Assembly (NCBI GenBank): GCA_948567375.1
Contig: OX419758.1
Coordinates: 12,281,001-12,345,000 of the forward strand
Direction of reading: 5' to 3'
DNA: 64,000 bases
From: Lunularia cruciata
Lineage: Eukaryota > Streptophyta > Marchantiopsida > Lunulariales > Lunulariaceae
In this document: positions 55,996 through 64,000 of the stretch, piece by piece
Layout of the letters: each line of letters opens with the position of its first letter
Numbering within the stretch: position 1 is the stretch's first letter
Notes under the pieces: model-generated
What the model saw: only the letters and a program-made list of their open reading frames with translations
Databases searched by the model: none
Told to the model about the DNA's origin: nothing
Position numbers and translations under genes: made by a program

Positions 55996-57727
55996 TTGCC
56001 TCTGGAGGCTCATCCTCACACTCATCCCCTGATGGTACGAAGGCTCCACTCCAAGCCTGCTGCACCAACTGATCTGCATGCTGCTGCAATGCCTCCTCTG
56101 AACTCCACAATGGAACATCCAAGGTGGATGGAACAATCCCACTCGTACTCCATAGCCGAGTGATCTCCTCTGGTACTGGAGTATCCTCTGCATGGGCGTT
56201 CCCCTCCAACAAGTCACCAGGCCAAGTAACTGCACCGCTGAAAGCCAAAACTGATGCTGCCATGGTCCCGGACTGTAGTGAGCCAAGACTGCCACTACTG
56301 AAGCGTACTGGTAGGCGACATACCCGTCCCTCACCAGACTGCCAACCAGGTCTATAAGAGGCTGTCTCCTCCCAATAGTCAATATTGAAACCCATAGGGT
56401 ATAACACTGCTCCCCCAACTAGCACATCATAGGACTCAGCTATCGTCGCAATAGCCTGAGCTCTCACCACCGAGCTATCAGTCGGATGACCAGGCTGAAC
56501 CTGGACAACAAGCTCTCCACGTGTGATGTACTGTGTCGAACCACCACCAAGAGATGTCTGGATCTGAAATGGACACCTCTCCACATCGGTCTTCCGTAAC
56601 TCCAGACCAACAACTGCAGCCTTCCCCAACATAAGGGGCTGCGCACCAGAGTCTAACAAGACTCTCTGTGGTGTATAGACCTTCCTTGAAGGTCCTACCA
56701 AACGAAAGATCCCCCTCTGGTTATCCAATAGGACAACACCAGGTGTAAACCGCGCTCTCTCAAAGGCCGGTCTAGCTGGCAACTCCTCCAGTCTAGCCGC
56801 TGCTGCCTGCCATAAACCACTGGTCGCTGAACGGATCCCATGCTCCTCAACCAAGTCAGCTCCACTACCAACCACCTCTGCTCTAGTAGTAGGAACTGCA
56901 CCATCCCTACTCTCACACAACGTGGCAGCCAACCGGAACATTGGGGCTAGGTCCACTCCCAATGTAAACATGTCACTGGCTGAAAATAAAGGATGCCGCA
57001 TAATCAGCTGGGCCGCCCCCAACATCATGCTAGACTCAATCTGTGTAGTAGCAGGTGGCTGACTAGCAGGTACTCCATCAAGTACTCCATCACCACCTAC
57101 CACACCTGCACTGGGACGTCTAGGAACCATGGATGTCGTCTGCAATGCCTCAGATAACGTGAAAGATTGGGGAAGTCTGACCTGTCTCCCAACCTCTCCT
57201 CTCTGTGGGTCCAACTCCACTGATGCTCCTCTAGGCTCTGGAGCACGTACTGCACTCCTAGTCACTGCTGCAGATGCATCCACCTGTGCTGCTCCGCACA
57301 TGAAGTCCAAAGCATCTCTATCACCAGCATATGAGGTGGAAGCCTCAGCACCCGAATCTGATCTCCTATGAGCAATAGCCATACTAGCCAATCTCTGCTC
57401 CAACTGCTCAATCCGAGTAGCCATAGCTGTGTCAGAAGTAAGGGCAGGTACTGCACCCCTACTAGGTGTAGATCCTCTACCACCACCTCTACCACCTCGT
57501 CCTCCATGAACTGGAGCTCCTCTACTACCTGCCATAGCAGCCCTACCACTCCGTAACTCCGGGTGTAGGTCAAAACACCGGTCACTAGTATGACCAAATC
57601 TATGGCAGTGCTCACACTGCCTCTGTGCTGGCTGTGATGCACCAGAGGTATCAGGTCCGCTGCCCTGAGTACACTCTCTCCTATGGTGAGGTCCACCACA
57701 AGTCCAACAAGCAACACCACCACTCAC
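55996..57727 (-). CDS. Zinc knuckles and aspartic protease region of E
   Basis: Two cysteine knuckles open this region: CWTCGGPHHRREC and CEHCHRFGHTSDRC (C-x2-C-x4-H-x4-C), typical of RNA-binding nucleocapsid. A GGRGGRGGGRG stretch and a Ser/Ala-rich linker follow. A retropepsin-like part near residues 340-450 has the active-site block RVLLDSGAQPLML with hydrophobic surroundings (ESYDVLVGGAV). It would process the polyprotein. The frame leads directly into the methyltransferase. The whole arrangement recurs in element A (29502-31240). Confidence 0.8.
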
Positions 57728-57817
57728 TGGCTGCTGCTGCCCCGAAAATGAGGGTAAGGGTCTAACTCCACTAGGCCCTCCACTCGCTCCATAGGATCTG
57801 GGCTGTCCACCCTGTCC

Positions 57818-58942
57818 TCAAAAACCAACTGGGCATGGTGCACTCTGCTGCACTCTAGAAGAAGTCACAATCGTGGATGAGGTCTCTCTACCAAATCCAG
57901 ATGTCACCACTCTCTCCTCCACCATGTTGAGCTCAATACGCTCAGCCAAACCAAAGACTACTGCCAAAGTGGGCGAAGTAGCCTGCAACAACGTAGCATC
58001 ACGAACTCTACGTCGCAACTCCATGTCCAGTATCCCATACCAAAATTGGACTGCCTTGGCCTCAGTAACCCCCTGAGTGAAACTGATCAGCCGCCTCATG
58101 CGAGTGTATGCCTCGCGTAGGCTCTCTCCAGCCTTCCGCTGGAACTCCTGCAAGCTCCTCAGCTTGTCAGTCCGCACTCCCTGGTAGTTCTGCCTCAAAC
58201 ATAGGAAGAACTCAATCATGGGGTTAAACCCCGGTACCACACCACCTCCTGCAGCGGTACTTCCACTCGTAGTAGCACTATCTCCAGCTAGTGCACCTCC
58301 ACTAGCTCCACCAACACTACTCGAGCTACAACTCGTAGGTACAGCCGACCTACTCCTGGCCACCGAACCTGAAGTGATGGAGACATAGTGTGGAGACCAA
58401 TACTGTCTCCATAACTCAATCTCCTCCAAATGAGCTCTCCTGAACTCATGGTAGTCGTCCATCAGTGGACCCTCCAAGTGCTGAAACAACCCCTTCCATG
58501 CCATGAAGGGTGTGAACAAAGTCGGGTTCCGCATCTGCTGCAGATCACACCAACTATCGAACTCCTGGATGAAGTCATCCAACTCAATGGTACCCACTGT
58601 ACCAGAGTAACGCCTAGGGCCTTTGGAGGCCCCATAAATCTCGTCCATGTCCCACAACAACGGTGCGGACACACCAAGTGCACTCTCAACTGAATCAGCT
58701 CCTGTGTCGAACTCCAACTCAGAGTCAATCTCCTCCCTCACTGGGACCTGAGATACAGGCTGATACCAAGCACCACTCCGAGTAAACCCACTGCGTACTG
58801 CAGGGCTAACTCCTCTGGAATCTCCAAAGAACTCCGTCGTGACAAAGTAACCACACCAACAAACCCGAACCACCAACTGCAACAGCAAGTCGCAACCGCA
58901 AGTGCCCCACCAAGTGCCAACACCACCGCGTGCCAACACCAA
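57818..58942 (-). CDS. Gag of E
   Basis: A frame of up to 374 codons; the true start may be later than the first Met, since the first ~60 residues are hydrophobic and poorly shared. An acidic stretch (EEIDSELEFDTGADSVES) is followed by GTIELDDFIQEFDSW and FMAWKGLFQHLEGP, a Ser/Gly-rich linker, then the capsid-like part (FFLCLRQNYQGVRTDKLRSL, FQRKAGESLREAYTRMRRL, AVQFWYGIL). This arrangement fits a retrotransposon gag that forms the particle. Element A has the same parts at 7762-7834 and 19678-20428. The zinc knuckles lie in the next region. Confidence 0.8.
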   Translation of the reverse strand: MVLARGGVGTWWGTCGCDLLLQLVVRVCWCGYFVTTEFFGDSRGVSPAVRSGFTRSGAWYQPVSQVPVREEIDSELEFDTGADSVESALGVSAPLLWDMDEIYGASKGPRRYSGTVGTIELDDFIQEFDSWCDLQQMRNPTLFTPFMAWKGLFQHLEGPLMDDYHEFRRAHLEEIELWRQYWSPHYVSITSGSVARSRSAVPTSCSSSSVGGASGGALAGDSATTSGSTAAGGGVVPGFNPMIEFFLCLRQNYQGVRTDKLRSLQEFQRKAGESLREAYTRMRRLISFTQGVTEAKAVQFWYGILDMELRRRVRDATLLQATSPTLAVVFGLAERIELNMVEERVVTSGFGRETSSTIVTSSRVQQSAPCPVGF

Positions 58943-60192
58943 CTAAAACACCACCCACTAATGTAACTCTAACCGAGATAACTACACTAGGGGAAGGGCA
59001 ACCTGTAACCTGCCATCATAACACGCACTCTCATAGTCTGCAGGTCATCACTTCCTACCTCACCGGAGAGAAACAAAGGTAGTCTGACTGGTCATCATTC
59101 CAGCCTCACCACCGAGAGCACACCAGAGCACCAACGCTCAAAAGTCAAGGCACCTCACACAAACGTGGTGCACAAACAGGAAGTAGAGAATGGAGGGGAT
59201 CCAATCACAAGAAATCTAAACGAAAACCCTCCATCTCATAACACAACACGGGACTGACTCTGCCACCATTTGGCATTTGACATAAGAGTAGTTCGTATCT
59301 AAGTCCTAAGCTACCAGGATCACCAAGAATGGGATCAAACTACCTCTCCTAGCCAAAGCTACATGTGTATAGATAACAGTGGCACAGTCACTATGACAAC
59401 AAGTGAGGGTGGACCAGTTGGCTAGGGCACCAGTCTAGGAACAAGAGATCTAGGGGTCAAACCCTGTTGCGCACAATCTAGCAAGAAAGGCAGATTTTGC
59501 CAACCAATGACCAAGATCTACACTAAACTAGCTAGCCTCACGCCAGCAAGCTGGCTTGTTGGCCCTTCTAGGCCTTCGTAGCCTCTCATAGCCCACAGCC
59601 CTATGCCTCGAAGCCTCGAAGCCTCGAAACGCCGAAATTCAGCCAAATGAGGCCTTTCTTGTTGCCACTTCGAACCTCCTCCAAAATTGGCAAAACTTCT
59701 CCAAATCTGCAAAACTCCTCCAAACTAGCGAAAGTTCTCCAAATCTGGCCAAACAGCGAAACTCCTCCAATTCTGGCCCAAAATCTGACGTAAACCCTAA
59801 AGATGGATGTCCGCCAAATCCCCCGCTAACTTTCCACTCGAGCCAAATTGACAAAACGGGTTTTTCCAAATCACAATTTCATGAGAAGAGCTTTCCAACT
59901 CCTCCTTCAATTTCACTTTTTGAGCCCAACTCGCAGCAAATTGGTCCTGTCTTCACCTCCTGAGCTCAAAATCACAACACTGCTCGAAAATTGCTCCTTC
60001 TTTGCTCGAAATTTGGCCAGCGCTTCCGCACACCGTCCGCCTAACTGCCAAATTTGCATCAACTACACGAGTTCTGCACACTAGGGAAACACAGAACCTG
60101 AATCGAGCTACCACGATCCACCGAGCTTGGAGATACCACCAACACTCAACGTTCCTGCACCCGATTTCCCCCTGACTTCACTTCTCTGATGT
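58943..60192 (-). other. Leader of E with a primer-site-like motif (59254-59268)
   Basis: About 1.25 kb between repeat a and gag. On the minus strand TGGTGGCAGAGTCAG (59268-59254) follows CAAATGCCAAA. This block is almost unchanged in element A (7195-7220), although the rest of the leader has drifted, so it is probably functional. TGG at its start is what a tRNA 3' CCA end would pair with, but I cannot name the tRNA. It lies ~0.9 kb inside repeat a instead of next to it. Confidence 0.6.
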
Positions 60193-60640
60193 AATCAGAT
60201 TGCTTAACATTCTCAACTCAACTCAACTCAGATCAGTACTTGATCTGTCACTCTATAAACTGCCAACAACTGGGCACTGATTACAGTCAAGCCACACCCA
60301 CTCAAGCATAGAGAATCCAGGTGACGCTCGCCGGCCTCTGTCCACCATAGCCAGGAACTCGAAGGCTCAACATCAGAGAAGTGAGCTCTCTGGAGCTCAC
60401 TTCGAAACTATACCCCCTGGACTCGAGCTAGCCCTGAAACCCTAACGGTCCCGCTGACGGCACACTCGACGGTGCAAACGGTGCAAAGTGACGGTGGGCC
60501 CCACCGTGAAGTCAGTACCCCGAACACGAAATCTAACCGTCGGAAAGTAGTCCCTGAGAAACAGCTAGAATAACTCTAACTACCATCACTGGAACTCCAG
60601 TGTCCGAGCATCTAGATGCGGAACTACAAATGGCGTGACA
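60193..60640 (-). repeat. 5' terminal repeat a of E
   Basis: 448 bp, on the minus strand TGTCACGCCATTTG to GCAATCTGATT. It holds three hairpins: CACTGGAACTCCAGTG, CGGTGGGGCCCACCG and GAAGTGAGCTCCAGAGAGC with its partner CTCACTTC. No b copy is next to it; the leader follows directly. Confidence 0.9.
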
Positions 60641-60644
60641 CTGT

Positions 60645-61438
60645 ACGAAAAGTAAGCATACACTCATGTGACATAATAGATTAGAAATAATGAAAAGATA
60701 AGATAATTTAACCAATTTTGGCAGAATAACTACTCTACGTATTTAATTATATAGTTTAATAATTTATCTATACACATTAATCAGGAAAATCCTATGGATA
60801 ACAGGGAAATTATCAAGTAAGTAGTAAATACAGGGAAATTAGATCAAAATAATAATACTTTTGGCATGACATGATTTTGAAGGGTATGAATAAAGAAGAT
60901 GAATTGACCTCTCAAAACGTATTAACTATTCTTAACCATTTGAAAACATCATTTAACAAACCAGAAATATGTTATCCTCTTTGTTATTTATAGCACTCCA
61001 TTCTTTTTAATATTTTTTAAAGAAATATTTACCAATCGAAGCTGATAGTGTGTATATGACATGAAAAAGACTTTTCAAGAGTGAAAAGCTTATAACCTCT
61101 ATAGTCTTATGACATGGTTCATCCTTCAATATCTTGTCCCTACCCTTTGTTCTCTGTAGACCACTGATCATAAATACTTTTGGAACATAATTGCGGTTCT
61201 GCCAGCTAAAGTGTCAGTTAAAGCCTAAGATGCGAATGAGAATCATAATTTTATAGGGGAGCTCATAAACAATAGTTCTCCCTAGTTATGTTTCAATTCA
61301 GAAACTGAACTCTGACGAGAAGTCATCCTTCAAATTGACAATAAGTATTCTTCAGGTTTGTACATAAAAACGCTTATTATGTACGAATCGCCGGAGCAAA
61401 ATAAGCCTTCGTACCTTTACACGAAGCAACAACGACAG
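60645..61438. other. Stretch without a recognised gene
   Basis: AT-rich flank of E. Neither strand shows a recognisable coding segment or structural RNA. Confidence 0.5.
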
Positions 61439-61600
61439 AAGGCGACCGCTCGAAAAAAAAAAACCAAGGAAAGGAAGACCCCATCAAACCGTACAAGAGA
61501 AAAAAAAAATAAAAAATGAAATGAGGCTAAATCCCAATAGAGTCCATAGGAAAAATCTGCCCAATCGCGCTTAAATATCCGAGATATGCAAATCGTACAG
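61439..61600 (-). mobile_element. LINE 3' end, truncated
   Basis: Antisense from GGCGACCGCTCG through the CCCCATCAAACCGTACAAG hairpin part to ATATGCAAATCGTACAGG, reaching slightly into the coding end. A-rich runs have expanded inside it. Confidence 0.75.
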
Positions 61601-62555
61601 GTCTACGACTTGCATAGCAACAACCCGAACGAGTCTATAAAATGCCTTACAAGCTATGGATAAGTTCTGCTGAAACACTACGGCTTGAAGTACTGATAAT
61701 AAATTTACCCTGAATTGGAAGTGGGAAAAGCGAATTGGAAGTGCGGCGCGTATAGCTACAATTCAATTGAAACCGGAAGGATTACCATTCTTGAGATTGC
61801 TCTGTAAACACACAGCCTACAGGTTGCGCCAAGAAGAAGAATCAGTGGTGTGTGTGCTTTCTGGACATCTTAAACATGATTGAGGGAATCTCTGCCAGCA
61901 TTAGTGATCAATATGGATGAAGAATTATTAATGATTTCTTAGAGTTATGAGCTCAATTAGATGGGTTCCCCAAAAATATGCTCTTGAGTTTGCATCGTCG
62001 ATTAAACGGAAGAATCAGTGTTACTGTAAGAAGAACTCCAGAACTACACCTGCCGGACCTCTGCAGCAGGATTTCAAATTCTGGATGCGGAGCATCATTC
62101 TCGCAAAGTCTCGTACCTCTTTTTCTGTCACAAGTTCGATGACCTCAATTTTCTGCATACCTCCCAAATCTCTGATACTCTTGCCCCAATAGTTCGGCAA
62201 CTGCTTTGAGTCTCAATATGACTAGAAACCATAAGTCAAGTGCTTTTATCTCTGAACTTTCTGAAAGTGCATCAACAATTATCTTTGCATCCACATTTGA
62301 TCGGGAATAGAGACAGAATTTCAAAATTGTTCACAAGTTCTACGGGGCGAGAAACGGTTGAAAACTCCTGAACCGTCTACCGCAAAAGATCCGAACCTTG
62401 CAAATTGCCACACCTTTGAGCAAAGAGGCAAGGATGCGCCAGCTCGACCTACGGGAGTTACAGGGCGAATTGAACATCTTGTTTCCTATATTGTGCATTT
62501 GAGTCTTCAGCTACTTCGACATCGATACGCACTGGATCTTCAGGAGGATCAATAA
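61601..62555. other. Stretch without a recognised gene
   Basis: An 81-codon frame at 61947-62192 has no family that I know. Nothing else stands out. Confidence 0.45.
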
Positions 62556-63035
62556 AGGAAGGAGACAAGAGAGGATTCAAGCACCGGGCCTATGCCAATG
62601 ATCATTAGCATGCCACAAGAGAAGAAGTAGGCAACGAAAAAAAAGACGAGGAGGAGGTCCGCCTCACAGTTTCCACAATGGTTATTTTAAGCATTTTGCT
62701 TGGATTCTACTATAGGAGTATGTATGCCGCAAGAGAGGAAGACAGTAATGGAAAGACGAGAGAGATTCAAGCACCGGGCTTATGCCAATGATAGTGAGCA
62801 TGCCTTAAGAGAGGAAGTAGGCAACGAAAGAAGAAGAGAAGAGAAGGAGGTGCGCCTCACAGGTTCCCTATGGTTATTTTAAGCATTTATGCACGCGGTC
62901 GCCTTCTTCTTTTTAAGTATTATGTTTGGATTCTACGATAGAAGGAGTACGCCGCAAGAGAGGAAGACAGTAATGGGAAAAGAGAAGAAGGGGAGGAACC
63001 TCGCCTCACAGTTTCCACGTGATTATTTAAGTCTC
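62556..63035. repeat. Tandem repeat of about 190 bp, 2.5 copies
   Basis: CAAGCACCGGGC begins at 62578 and again at 62768 (190 bp apart). The block GGATTCTAC...GCCGCAAGAGAGGAAGACAG recurs at 62702 and 62928, the extra distance being a small LINE-tail insertion. The unit is A/G-rich with short coding-like frames but no known domain. Confidence 0.75.
62891..62914 (+). mobile_element. Minimal LINE tail insertion (24 bp)
   Basis: GCACGCGGTCGCCTT plus CTTCTTTTT lies between AAGCATTTAT (62881-62890) and AAGTATTATG (62915-62924). The other copy of the tandem unit lacks it (AAGCATTTTGCTTGG). So it is a LINE insertion truncated to the last ~13 bases of the tail. Confidence 0.55.
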
Positions 63036-63764
63036 ATTTCTGGATTTGACCAAAGAACAAGCATAGCAAAGCCCGATACCGCGGTGTTCCCACCAGAAAC
63101 GGTAGCATCTCGCCCCATCCGTCCCGGTAAGCCGCGCTTTCCCCTTCAGACTAGTCAAATTACAGGCACCAGGAAGCCTGTAACGGGAGACCTCGCCAAC
63201 TCTAGACCTGTAACAGTGCAGTCCAAGTGCTTTGCCTGCATTCAATCCAGCGACAGACTTATCACCTGCAGGTCGTACTGCGCAATATAACTGCCAGAAT
63301 TTCCGTAACCGGCGTGTCTAATACGAATCAAAACTTTGCTCGCTTGCTTGCAAAAACTGATAGAGATTACCGGCTTCGATCCACTGAATCGAGGCGTGCG
63401 CCTGCGGTTTGGCCGTGGGATTGCTTGTGATTCTCGGCAGGGACGGGTATCGGGATTGCAGATAGAGCAGCAACATAATGAATTTGACACCCAGCAACAT
63501 AATTAATTGACAATTGCACGCCTGGATTCAGTCAAGGCCAGGGCTTATCAGTTGGAACTTCAAGTGATGATATGCAGGATTCAGGATGCGGGATGTCGGA
63601 TACGTAATTAATGGTCCGTAACTGTAACTGAAATGGTAACTGAAATGGAGCATTAACTACAGCAGTCGATGCCCAATCCGACAAATCCTCACCAGGAGAT
63701 TACCGACACAGGTGTGCAGAAAGCCTTGTATATTGAGCGCAATACTCACCATCATCGATAAGGA
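63036..63764. other. Stretch without a recognised gene
   Basis: Several overlapping open frames on both strands, none with a known domain. A short triple of AACTGTAACTGAAATGG-like sequence lies at about 63617-63650. Confidence 0.45.
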
Positions 63765-64000
63765 ACAAGGCGACCGCGTAGGAAAAATGAAGGATGGGAA
63801 GACCCCATCAAGCCGTACAAGGGAGAGACAAAAAAGGTAACATGGGGCTAAGCCCCAATAGAGTCTGTATGAGAAATCTGCCCTACCGCACCTAAGATAT
63901 CCGAGCTATGCAAGTCATACGGTTTACACACGATTGGAGCATCCGAAGAAACATCACCTAATGTGATTGCTCTCCTATGGATTGCACCAGTCATTGCACT
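63765..64000 (-). mobile_element. LINE 3' end, cut by the window edge
   Basis: Antisense copy from AAGGCGACCGCGTAGG through both tail hairpins (GGGGCTAAGCCCC; GATGGGAAGACCCCATC) into the coding end (matching 1303-1550). It is the best-preserved copy of the tail here and may continue beyond the window as a longer LINE. Confidence 0.85.

Larger units (their letters stand above)
50705..60640 (-). mobile_element. Element E: young methyltransferase/PHD gypsy-like element, nearly whole
   Basis: A 9.9-kb minus-strand element. From its 5' end (60640) it has repeat a, a 1.25-kb leader, gag, zinc knuckles and protease, a C5 cytosine methyltransferase, a glycine-rich linker, RT, RNase H, DDE integrase and a PHD finger, then a purine tract and b-a-b. 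The plus-strand flanks are CTGT at 50701-50704 and at 60641-60644, a likely 4-bp target duplication; six bases (TGTTGT) lie between CTGT and the last b. The two a copies differ at about 3 of 448 sites, so it is young: some hundred thousand years at rates used for grass LTRs, though the rate here is unknown. The coding part has about five breaks. CpG is abundant, unlike in A, B and C. Domains match element A throughout. Confidence 0.9.

Noticed and set aside
57262-57723. 153-codon minus-strand frame over the protease region of E
   Set aside because: It is an out-of-frame shadow of the zinc knuckle and protease region.
50705-60640. E as a true DIRS-order element
   Set aside because: It has an HHCC zinc finger and a DDE integrase core, likely 4-bp target duplications and no tyrosine recombinase.

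Overview
The window looks like repeat-rich nuclear DNA of a plant-type (streptophyte) genome. The evidence is chromodomain-bearing Ty3/gypsy elements primed from an initiator-Met-type site (TGGTATCAGAGC), deep nesting of LTR elements, strong loss of CpG in the old copies, and LINE remnants. I cannot name the species. A streptophyte alga or seedless plant is a guess: LINEs with a restriction-like endonuclease and cytosine-methyltransferase-bearing gypsy elements are known from algae. I see no convincing host protein gene, rRNA or tRNA.

Layout. 1-6175: low-copy-looking DNA with a LINE 3' end (734-1550), a non-autonomous hAT-like transposon (2936-3918) and a LINE tail. 6176-44357: one stack of nested insertions. 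The oldest is a minus-strand chromovirus, B3 (6176-44357). Element A (6259-36254, plus), an old copy of a methyltransferase/PHD-bearing gypsy-like element, sits in one of its LTRs. A is split by a B-type remnant, B1 (7840-19672), and by chromovirus B2 (20429-29496). B1 holds chromovirus C1 (8435-19540), which holds C2 (12044-17674). B2 holds an unclassified insert with a ~115-bp minisatellite (21982-24854). The 3' half of the stack carries two solo LTRs, one hit by a LINE. Matching target-site duplications (CTTTG, TACTC/T, CAAAT, GTTGG, GAAC, TTTGC/TGTGC) give the order. 44358-50700: LINE tails, a 31-bp tandem repeat and AT-rich DNA. 50705-60640: element E, a young minus-strand relative of A. 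60645-64000: LINE tails and a ~190-bp tandem repeat.

The main find is the E/A family. It carries gag, zinc knuckles, protease, a C5 cytosine methyltransferase, RT, RNase H, a DDE integrase and a C-terminal PHD finger in the place where chromoviruses carry a chromodomain. Its ends are not ordinary LTRs. A 448-bp repeat (a) is at the 5' end and the 3' end reads b-a-b, with b 107 bp. This is the split-direct-repeat order known from PAT/Ngaro-type elements, yet here with a DDE integrase and 4-bp target duplications. The same cargo and end layout are in both the young copy E and the much older A, so neither is a one-off accident. I infer an element that can both write DNA methylation and read chromatin. 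Methyltransferase-bearing LTR elements are already known (Klebsormidium, Symbiodinium); the combination with a PHD finger and split repeats is what looks new to me.

All LTR-type elements are treated here as fossils. E is close to whole with about five breaks; A, B and C copies are heavily broken.
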